Shown: piece by piece, positions 45,951-56,000 of the stretch | How positions within the stretch are numbered: position 1 is the first letter of the stretch | Layout of the letters: every line of letters starts with the position of its first letter | Assembly (NCBI RefSeq): GCF_010389155.1 | Contig: NC_057768.1 | Location: 14,878,501 to 14,942,500 of the forward strand | Length of the DNA: 64,000 bases | Origin: Erigeron canadensis | Lineage: Eukaryota; Streptophyta; Magnoliopsida; Asterales; Asteraceae | Direction: 5' to 3' | The notes under the pieces: model-generated | The model's input: the letters and a program-made list of their open reading frames with translations, nothing else | Databases searched by the model: none | Told to the model about the DNA's origin: nothing | Translations under genes and position numbers: made by a program

Positions 45951-48713
45951 ATCTATTTTTCTAGTCTAAGATCTTGAAAGTTATGTAATAATTCATGGTT
46001 ACGACGAGATTGCCATTACTCATAATAATGAATTTTTTGGTCATAGTTTTTTTGATGAATTATTGTGTAACTCAGAACTAAATCATAATTTCTCACAGCC
46101 TTTGTTGTCTCCTAATATTGATGACATAACTAAAACAAAGACAAAATCACCTAAATAATTAGAGAATTCCTCCACAATGTGGCATAAACACCTTAGCCAC
46201 ATCTCACGAGTTCGCATGATACGACTCATAAAGGATGGAATATTTCATTCCCTTGACTTTAGTGATTATGAAACATGTATTTACTGGCTCTAAGGTGAAA
46301 TGGCTAAAGGGAATAAGAAAGGAGCCACTTGAAGTTCCAGGTTGTTGGAAATAATTCACTTTGATATAATTGGACCCTATCTTGCATTCATTTCATGACA
46401 TACATCATTTATTACATTCATTAACGATAATTCATGTTATATGCACTTATATCTGATCTGAACATTAGAGACTTTTATTGATCTTAAAACTTTGGGTTTA
46501 AACCAACTTGATCATAAAATAAAAGTTGTGAGATCAAATAAAGGAGGTGGGTATTATGGTTGACATAAAGATATTGGTTAAGCTTCCGGTCCTTTCCATT
46601 ACTTTTGAAATGAACAACACATAAGTAACCAATACACCATGTTTGGTTCTCCTCAACAAAATTTTATGTTGCTTAAAGGAGAAATAGAACCTTAATGGAC
46701 ATGGTGAAAAGTATGTTTGTCAACACTAACCTACTTACTTTCCTTTGGACTGAGGCTTTACGCACAGCTGTTCATATACTCAATAAGAGTTCCATTAGAA
46801 TTTGTCCTTAAGACTCTTGGACAGAAAGGAAACTGAGTCTAAAATATATGAACGTATGAGGCTGTACAGCCAAAGCATAACTCTATAACCCTAACTTAAA
46901 GAAACTGGATCCTAAATCCCTTACTTGTTTCTTTATCGGTTATTAGTCTTACTGTTTTTCCTACACTACTAGCCTTATTGACATGTAGCATGTCACATTT
47001 CTTGAGAACTAAGAGATCGGTGGGAGCACGACAAATCATAACTTAAGATTTGCAATAAGTACAAGAAGACGGGGGGAACCACTCGTCGGTTATTATTACT
47101 CATCCGATAACTCCTCTTGTATCCAAAGTTGCTCCTAATGTCACTGATCTGCCTTCTCCTAATCAAAATTCTAATCCTCCTAATCATGATACTACTAGTG
47201 ATAAAGCATCTTATTACTAATGCTAAAACATCTTCCTTACTAAACCTGAAAATCACCTCAGGAGATCATCTAGGTCACGCAAATGCCATAACTTTTGATG
47301 ATTTCATAACTTATTTAACTGAAGTTGAGGACATTGGAAAGCTTACTAATCCTAGTCCTTATTTAGAAGCCATTAATAGCGATCAAGCCACTTAATGGAA
47401 TAAAGCCGTAATTTGAGAGCTTAATTCCATAAAGCATAATGACGTTTGGGACTTGGTAGAATTTCCTGAAGAATCCAAACCTGTAGGTTATAAATGGATC
47501 TTCAAAACCAAGTTAGACCGGAATGGAAACGTCAAACGCTATAAGGCCAAACTGGTTGCAAAGGGCTTTACTCAAAAGGAACGAATCAATTATCAAGAGA
47601 CCTTATCTCTTGTCTCATAAAGATTCCTTAAGGATCGTCATGGCATTCGTAGCTCATTATGATTTAGAGTTACATTAGATGGATGTCAAAACTACTCTCC
47701 AGAATGGAAACTTGCAATAAGACGCATACATGTGAACCTGAAATTCAAGAAGGTAAATAGCACATGGTCTGTGAGTTAAATAAGTCCATATACAGGTTGA
47801 AGCAAGCATCACTAAATGGTACGTTAAGTTTAATGAAGTCATAAGAGGACAAGACTTCCCAAGAAAATCAAGTGGAGTATTGCACCTATCTCAAGATCGG
47901 TGGGAGTAAATTTACAATCCTTGTTTTGCACATGGATGATATACTTGCAAGCAACAACTTAGATATGTTGCGTAAGTCGAAGGGTTTATTTTTCGCAGAA
48001 TGTCGACATGAAAGATCTCGATGATATCTCTTATGTCATAGGTATCAAAATACATCGAGATAGGCGTAATGATGTTCTGGTTCTTTCTCAAAAAACTTAT
48101 ATTGAACACATCTTAGAATGCCATAACATGCAATACTACACACCCACTATAGATCTATTAGTAAAAGGAAACGTTTGTGATTGTTTCCAAAGTCCGTACA
48201 TTGAGATTAAAGAAGGGGCAAATGAGGATGATACCTTACTCGTAAGTAGTTAAGAGCATTATGTACGCTCAGGTCTGTACTTGTTCAGATATCACTTACA
48301 TTACCAGTATGCTTGGGAGTTAACTATTTAATCCCATAATAGCACACTGAAAAGCGGCTAAAAGGTTCTACGATATCTGCAAAGGACCAAAGACTACACA
48401 TTAACTTATAGAAGAGGTGGCAACTTAGAAGTAGTGGGATGTTCTAATTCCAATAAGAGATCTACTTCTGGATTTATATTTATGATTAGCTGACAAACCT
48501 AACTTTTGACGGAGTCATAAATAGAAACTGACTACAACCTCTACCATGATGGTTGAACGTTCATAATTTCATGTCATGGAATGCTGTTAAAGAACTTAGT
48601 CAGTGGACTCGAAACTGACTACAAAGTATCTGTTTGTGAACGGATTGAGGAAAATGTTCTTTGTATTGAGTACATAAGTACACATAATATGCTACTGGAT
48701 CCAATGACCGAAG

Positions 48714-48718
48714 GTCTT
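48714..48718. other. Target site duplication, left copy (solo LTR E)
   Basis: GTCTT here and at 50919-50923 flank the solo LTR. Joining the flanks restores the typical copia RNase H end (TEGL|PPK). Confidence 0.9.
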
Positions 48719-49305
48719 TGTCACACCCCGACTAAGGCGGAAAACTCGGGGTGCAAGATAAAGCACACACGCACATGGATGTTACATAGGAATAACTAAA
48801 TGAGTGCATAGATTAACCATAAATAGTAGAATACATAGTTCAAACACGCCCAACATAAGTCACAAACATAGGTTCTATAACATTCAAATAAAACATAAGA
48901 TAAATTCCCACGCAGGGGAAAAGATTAGGCATAATGCCAACCAGCACATAGAAAAACATGCAAAACTCCAAATCCTAAGCCTGAAGTCTGCTACGAGTCC
49001 CCTGCTACCTATCCTAGCCACGATTTGCTTGATTTCTGAAAGGAATACTTAAAAGAGTCAACACAAAAGTTGTTGAGTTCGTAGGTTTGAAATCATGATT
49101 GTTTACTTGAAACCTCATTTGAAATCGCAAATAGTTAACTTGAATAATCACTTGAAAACGTCTATCGTTTGAATGAGTAAGTTTTATGTCGTTAAATGTG
49201 AATACATGAATAATGTAGTATGATGTGGCTTTAGACCTACTTACGATACGTAAGTATGAGTACGTATATAAGCGTGCACTTACGGTACCTAGCTAGAATG
49301 AATAT

Positions 49306-49440
49306 CAATCGTGCACTTACAGTCATAAACATGACATGGCTAGTATGTATCAATCGTGCACTTACAGTCATAAACATGACAGGGCTAGTATGTATCAATC
49401 GTGCACTTACAGTCATAAACATGACATGGCGAGCATGTAT
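49306..49440. repeat. 45-bp tandem repeat, three copies
   Basis: CAATCGTGCACTTACAGTCA begins copies at 49306, 49351 and 49396. The first two copies differ at a single base; the third diverges slightly at its end (GCGAGCATG). Confidence 0.9.
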
Positions 49441-49715
49441 ATCAATATCATAAAGTAGTCTAATAGCCATAGAATAAACAATGAAAATAGTTACGGCATA
49501 TATGAAAACACATTTTGTATTCCTTTCACCCCAAAACATAAGTAAAAAGGAGCTACGAAAACACAAGTTTAAGCTACACAAGATGTCAGAAAGCAAGTAA
49601 CCGGTGTGCAATCAATCTGTTACAAGTTATCACGACTAAGTATGTATTCATTATAGAAAAATGTGCTCATAACGTGCCACCAAGTATCGACTAAGTTGTC
49701 CAAAAGCGTACTAGG

Positions 49716-49830
49716 TTGACTTTGACCCAAATTTTACAAGTTTGACCAAAGTTGACCAAGTTACGAGTTTGACTTAGTTGACCAAATCGAAAAAGTTGAC
49801 CAAGGTTGACCAAATCGACCAAACTTGACT
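49716..49830. promoter_or_regulatory. Cluster of nine W-box (TTGAC) motifs
   Basis: TTGAC followed by C or T occurs at 49716, 49722, 49742, 49752, 49769, 49778, 49796, 49806 and 49825, all on the plus strand within 115 bp. TTGACC/T is the core bound by WRKY factors. The cluster may equally be a by-product of a short tandem repeat. Confidence 0.55.
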
Positions 49831-49839
49831 AAACCGAGG

Positions 49840-50100
49840 TAGTAACCGAAATTCGAGGTCTCAATTAAAAGTTGGGGTCTTAAATTGAATTCGAGGTCTT
49901 ATTTTAGATTTGGGGTCTTATTTCACTAAAAGACAAAATGAAATTGAGAGGCTAAATTGAGAGGCTAAAATTAGAGGCTAAATTAAAAATAAGATGCTAA
50001 ATTGGAAATAAGAGGCTAAATTGGAAATGCGAGGTCGTAAATTGGAAATAAGAGGCTAAATTGGAAATGCGAGGTCGTAAATCAGCGGGGTCGCAAACTG
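49840..50100. repeat. Degenerate tandem repeats AAGAGGCTAAATTGGAA / GCGAGGTCGTAAA
   Basis: Units of about 15-20 bases (GAGGCTAAATTG, GAGGTCTTA) recur many times. A roughly 40-bp higher-order unit, AATTGGAAATAAGAGGCTAA plus ATTGGAAATGCGAGGTCGTA, is repeated twice near 50005-50085. Related GAGGTCGT/GATGCT units recur at 50755-50870. Confidence 0.8.
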
Positions 50101-51298
50101 GGTTGTTCTTCCCCAAAATTCATTCTAGAAAACCCTAATCGTTTATTTCGATCTGGAAGGTGTTTTTAACATCAGATTGTATTTTTAGACTCCCTAATAT
50201 GATGGGAAAAACAATCCTAAAGTCGGAAACTCAAAAAACGGACTTAACCCAGTAAACCCATTTGAACAAAGTTTATAAAAAGTGTACAAAAATTCTTATC
50301 TTAAGATTTTGTTAACAAAATCACACGAAACTTTGACAAAAGATGTAGTATATGATTCCAAACGTTTTAGACGTAAAAAGTTAAATACTTGGTGGGTGTA
50401 GTGTGTGTATTAAAAGAAAAACCGAAATATACCAAAAGAATAACATAAAAAGGGGTTTTGATTTCCTTAAATCTATAAAATAGATGTTTGTGATGATGTT
50501 TAGGACGTAAAAAAACTGTTATTGAAGCTAAATCTACACAAAATAAGGTTTGTTTTCCATAAAACTTGTTGATTTTGGGGTAGTAAAGTGAGGTAGTAAA
50601 GATGGGGTAGTAAGGGAAGATGGGGTAGTAAAGGTGTGTGTGTTTTTGCTAGGAGGCTAAGGTGGTGGAAAAATGAGAGTGTGGGGAGAATAAGACTATA
50701 TATATGTAAGGTAAAATGGGAGGTTTTATGTCATGCCACCTTACAAGTCTGAAATACGAGGCCACCCAAATACGAGGCTACATTAAAATTACGAGGTCGT
50801 TTCCAAAATACGATGTCGATTTAAAATACGATGCTAATAAACGAATACAAGGTCGTATTTTCAAATTAAATTTATATTTTGACTTAAAAGTTTTCGTGGT
50901 CAACTCATAGGTGTTACAGTCTTCCTCCTAAACTTTTCGTAGGATACGTATTGAAGATGAGGCTTGCTAAAAGACTCATTATGATAGCATGTTGTACTTA
51001 TTGGTCATTAGTATTATCTTAATGAAAATTTTCCCCCTTATTCAGATTTTGTTTGTCAATTAGTTACACTTCGAGCTCATAACAGTGTAAAGACATTATA
51101 TACAAAATTTGTCTTAGTCAATTGATCATTGCTTATTAGTTTTAAATTTGAGTCATAGTTTGACTGGTGAGGGTCCTGAGTTGATGTTCTTCTGTACAAC
51201 TGTACTTATTGGCTATGATTTCTGTTTAAAAATGAGTATTATTCCGGAACTTATTTGAATAGTCATAGATAAATGATCGTTTGGTCAAGTGGGAGAAT

Positions 51299-51493
51299 GT
51301 TGGAACCATGTTAGTGTGATCGTCACTGATCTTCTATCATTCCTGATAATTGACGATAACTGAAATCCCTATGTCTAGTAAATATATAATGGACTTATTT
51401 ACTCTTAAAGACGATAACTGAGATTAAGTTCTTAATGACTTTAATTAATTGTATATATGTTGATCGAGTTTTTATTTACTAATACTCTCAACA
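51299..51493 (+). repeat. Possible element F 3' LTR
   Basis: A purine-rich CAAGTGGGAGAA precedes TGTTGGAACCATG, a common PPT-LTR junction of copia elements. The end at CTCTCAACA (about 51493) is a guess from the terminal CAACA. No partner LTR is visible. Confidence 0.35.
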
Positions 51494-53083
51494 GTTTTTA
51501 GTTAACTGCGAGTGAAGCTGAATTTTTATAATAGCAGTAGAGATTATACGGATTTGAGTATTTGGATTTTTTAAATTTATACTTTTATTTTTCTTTATAT
51601 TATAGTACAAATTAGTAGTTTAGGTTTTTTTTAATTGAAACTTTCAGTGAAATTAAGTTGTATTTATCTAGTTAATTTGTTTAATTGTTGGTTAAGTTGT
51701 ATTTCAGTGAGATTATGTCTAAGAACAGAAGACCGAGGGGACCAAAGTTAGAAAAAAGAGGAAGGAGATAACCCGTTTGAACTATAATTTGGTTGATTGT
51801 TGTGTTTTGAATGTTATGAATTTGAGTAAAATGATTTGGTTTGTGGTTTAGATTTGGATTAAAAGTTGAGTTTTTATTAGGTATCATCGGAAAATAAATG
51901 TCTAGTCCTAAAATTCCATCGGAATAGACGATTGGAGAAGATGATTGGAAAAAAAAATAGAATAATAATAAATTTATTTGTATGATTTTTATTTTTCGTC
52001 CCTAAAGTAACTTAATTTTTTAACTTTTCGTCCCTCGGGTGTAACGTGAAATGACATTAGTGTCCTCACGTGTTTAGCACATGCTAACGTTAATGACTAA
52101 AAACTAACGCCGTCTGGCCAAAAGACCACGATTGAAAAATTTTGCCAAATTTAAGGTCATAATTGATATTTTTTCAGTTCTGAGATCAAAAGTAAAAAAT
52201 GTGGCAACTTTAGGGACAAAAATGTAATTTAGTGTAAATTATATCATAGGACAGTAATGTTGGCAAGAAAGGGACCACAAGGTTAGATTGTGGACTCTGT
52301 TTGGTTTGCATTTGGTCCCCCATTTCCCTTCCCTTCCATTCTCCATTCTTGATAATTTATCTGTTTATTTGATCCAAAACTATACTATATCCCTATTTTT
52401 AAAGATTATTAGGTAAACTCAATCTGCATGCTTTTTATGTTTTGATTCCAATTCGAATTTCTTTATGGATCTTTAGTTATAATTCTGCCAATTTGTTTAT
52501 CATGTATATGCATTGTCTTCAGTTATTATTAAGTTGTTAATTTTTTCAACGGAAAATGATATAGTTGTTAGTAGTTATTATTAAGTTGTGATTTGGGACC
52601 TCCAGAGTGGCAAAAGCCTTCACCACCTCCCCTTGGACCACTAGACCAAGAGCTCATTGGTATTAAGTTATGATTTTACTTTATGATGGTTGGTAGCTAA
52701 TAGCTATATAGAAAGACCGATTCCCTCCATGTGGCCTTTGGCTTAATCAAGCCTTTTAAAAGTTAGGTTGTGACTGCGTGTTAACTAAGTTTAGCTACAC
52801 AATAAATTCAAATCCTTCACCGTAAACTCGTTTGTTGATCAGAGCTTTTTCTGGTAGCATCCCGGTTTTAGCTGTGTTTTGTGTACTACTATATTACATG
52901 GTTTGGTTTAAGTTGTTTCTAAATCGACTAGTTTTGTATCCCTTAAATTATATTTGTTAGACACCCTTGTATCAGATAAAAGGAATAATTAGTATCTCTT
53001 TGAGAAGGGTTTCTGATCCTTATTGTTTGGCATTTGTACATAGCGGCGTTCTAAAGGAATTCCCCTTTTACAATTAAGTATTT
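51494..53083. other. Intergenic region upstream of the AAF-like gene
   Basis: No gene seen. It holds AT-rich DNA, a repeat-like piece with TTTTCGTCCCTAAAG and TTTTCGTCCCTCGGG (51990-52240), and a tRNA-derived SINE relic (52590-52665). The promoter of the AAF-like gene must lie at the right end, but I see no clear TATA box at a fixed distance. Confidence 0.5.
52590..52665 (-). mobile_element. tRNA-derived SINE relic (tentative)
   Basis: On the minus strand GAGCTCTTGGTCTAGTGGTC looks like a tRNA-type A box region and CTGGAGGTCCCAAATC like a decayed B box region about 35 bases later. The relic is too short and eroded to place in a family. Confidence 0.3.
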
Positions 53084-56000
53084 ATGGCTAGAGTTCATGG
53101 GATCGTCTACCCATCAGTTAAGAATCCCCATCATCCCAGATTAAGCACTAATTCTCAAGGATTGGTAGTAAAAAAGTTCAGCCATGGGCAACTTTTTATG
53201 TTAAAATTGAAGTTATCCAGCAATGCCAGATTGAGTAAATGCGAAAACTCAGATAGTTTGTATGCGTCCCACACTTTTTCTTTCTTATGCCGGTTAAGAG
53301 AAACACAAACTGCAGAAACAGAAGAATGTGTTAGCCGTAATGAAGATTGCTCAGATAATTTCAGGTATTGATTGCTTGATACATGTTTCTTTCATTTCAA
53401 GCATAGGTCTCTTTATTACAGATTTTCAAATTAAAACTAGGGTTAATTGCACGGAAATGTATCAAACTATAACGTGAAATCTGTAGTATGTATCCAATAT
53501 CAATGCTGTATGTATCCGGGATGTACATGGTATCCATATAAGATGTCACATCTGCTGCATCACCAGTGTACAAGTTTGTAATCAGTGAGATACATACAAT
53601 AACATTATTTGTAAGTTGGATGCACATGATAGTCCCTTTTAAAGGTGAATACATGCACATTTCCAATCACTTAACTATGTATTCATCGAATACTGATGCT
53701 ATATAAAATCTTGTAGATGATAACATGAAATACTCAAATATGTAAACTTTAAACCAATTTCTGATTGGCATGTTGTGTTTTCTTCAAGTAGATAATAATA
53801 GTTTGTACACATGTACAGAACTCAAGGCGAAGACGGTCAACAAATAAATCCAGGGGGGTCTGGTGACATAAACCAGGCATTATCTGAAGCTTGTAAATTT
53901 GCTTACAATGATGCTAGATATGTCAATGAAAGAGCCAAAAATGACATCATCTTGCTTTCTCGGTAATTCATGTTACCCTGTTATGTTAATACACTTCAGT
54001 GACTGGCAGGACTTAGCATAATGCTCTAATTATCAAAGTGAAGCACCTTATTGCTATATTAGGTTAAATACTTACTTTCACTTGTAAGTATGCAAAGTGC
54101 AAGCTGGGAGCAATTATTATCTGCTAGTTATAATTTATTATATAAAGCAAATGCTGGTGGCACCGAGTTGTCTATTTCGATGTCTTACGTAACCCATGTC
54201 AAGCATTATTAGTGTGCATTACTCTCCATATACCCACTTCTAGTGGTATTCATAGTCTGGTATATACTTTATCTGTTTAGAAACATTGGTACTCTGCATA
54301 CCAATCTTAAATTGTATTTGCAGTTCTTCTGGAACCTGATTATGACTTTTCATGTTATTAGTGGGATCAGGAAGTTGGATGCTAGGGCACGCCAAGATGT
54401 GGCAATTCTGGGTTCTGGTTTTTTGAAGCTTGATGGTAAGGTCCTAACCCAGTCGTTCAAAATCTGTTGCAACTTGGATATATAATGATGTTCTTCATCA
54501 CAAACTCTTTCTTCTGTCTGCATCTTTTATTTTTACGTTTTTAAATGATAAATAGTAATCATTTATCTTTTGTCTATATGATTGCAATAAGACATATCTG
54601 TTATTTAAAGTTTTACTCTACATTTAGTTGAAAACTTTTAATATTTTTTTTGATCATTTTCTTGCTTGGTAGCCCGGGCTAGGGAGGACACTGAAAAAAT
54701 TGACAGTAACGTGAAGAAGAGAGCCGAACATCTTCATCGTGTTGGACTAGTATGTACAGCTGTTTGTATTTGTTTTCACAAGGACATCTGTAACAAAGAT
54801 AACATTATCCACCTTCTGTTGAACTTTCTTTTTAACAGATCTTAAAAAACAAAGCTCAGTCTAAATTAAAAAGTGTTGCTGATCGACATTGGAGTGATGG
54901 AGCTTTGGAGGTGCTTCTGTTTGATGGATCTTTTCTATTTCATATTTTTATACTCTATTTATTTTGGTGGGATACCTTTCATAAAAATAAAAAATAAAAT
55001 AAATTTATTTTGGTGGGATTGTCCAAATTTATTTTTCAGAGGGATATTGAAAAGATACTATAAATAACAACACATTTTTACCTTGTTTCTAATTTGCTCA
55101 TTTGACATTAAAAATTGTTAAACAAAATCATCCAACTTAAACCATTCCAAAAATCATCTAGGCTGATCTTCGGCGTGCTGATTATATAGCCAAGCAGCGA
55201 GCAATGGAAGATGCCCTGATGGCTTTAGAGGTATTTTTTGGTGTGCGACTGAATTACTTTATAACCATCATGTACTTCTAATTTGTCTAATTTCTTCATG
55301 TGTTGCAGTTTATAAAAGATGTCCACGACATGATGATCAGCAAGATGTACAAACTGTAAGTTCCTCTACTTTAAGTGACCATCATCCACTGATATAGTAT
55401 ATTCTCCATCCATTACAGCCACTTTTGTGGCTGGACTATTTTGTTAGTTCTTGGTATATGCTTCTAATAAGTTAAGAGTCAAAAGATAGAAAACTAACTT
55501 TTTTCTAGGAACGCAATTACAACGAGAATTTAAATACAAAACAGACCTGTTTGTAGAGCTATATGCCAAGAATGTTTCAGTGAACCCTATAATCTGCATT
55601 AAATCAGATATACCATTTAAATTCTAATAATCCCAGCTAACAACAACAACAACTGTACCCAATCCCTGAGTAGGGTATGGGGGAGGTGAGCTGTAGACAG
55701 TCTTACCTCTACCCAAAGGTAGAGAGACTGTTTCTATAAGGACCTCCGACCAGTAAGATGTAAAAACCGTAAAAGGGTAAAGTGTTTGTAAAAACCTGCT
55801 ACAGAATCATGGTAATAGTATAGCATGTTAGTGTTGACAAGAATGTGAGCACTTCTTCCATGTTAACATTTACATAAATACCTCATTTGACTATTAAATC
55901 TTGTCGTCACTCGTCAAAAGTTAGGGTCTTAATTGTAGTTAGTCTAAAGATGTGATTTAGGCTTGGTTTTAAAAAGCGATAAGCGCACAAAAGCGATAAG

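Larger units (their letters stand above)
48719..50918 (-). mobile_element. Solo LTR E (2.2 kb)
   Basis: Starts TGTCACACCCCGACTAAGG and ends AGGTGTTACA, with a 5-bp duplication on each side and no internal domain, so it is a single LTR left by recombination between two LTRs. Its left end resembles that of element D (ACTAAGGCGGAA after TGTxACACCC), suggesting a related family in the same minus orientation. It contains a 45-bp triple repeat, a W-box cluster and AAGAGGCTAAATTGGAA repeats. Confidence 0.85.
45951..51299 (+). pseudogene. Element F: decayed TNT1-94-like Ty1/copia pol, with nested solo LTR
   Basis: Plus-strand fragments in order: GAG-pre-integrase (MWHKHLSHISRVRMIRLIKD at about 46180), integrase pieces (LELIHFDIIGPY about 46340; MFVNTNLPTFLWTEA about 46710), RT (KPVGYKWIFKTKLDRNGNVK and YKAKLVAKGFTQKERINYQE, 47480-47600; MDVKT-like 47680), then DLDDISYVIGIKIHRDRRND (48010) and RNase H remnants (CSNSNKRSTSGF 48430; EYISTHNMLLDPMTEGL 48665-48718). 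The last codons resume after the solo LTR at 50919 (LPPKLFVGYVLKM). It is saturated with stops and frame changes. The gag end and 5' LTR are not recognizable. Confidence 0.75.

Noticed and set aside
49306..49440. Regular repeats that might suggest a CRISPR array
   Set aside because: Repeats are directly adjacent without unique spacers, and the window is plainly plant nuclear DNA.
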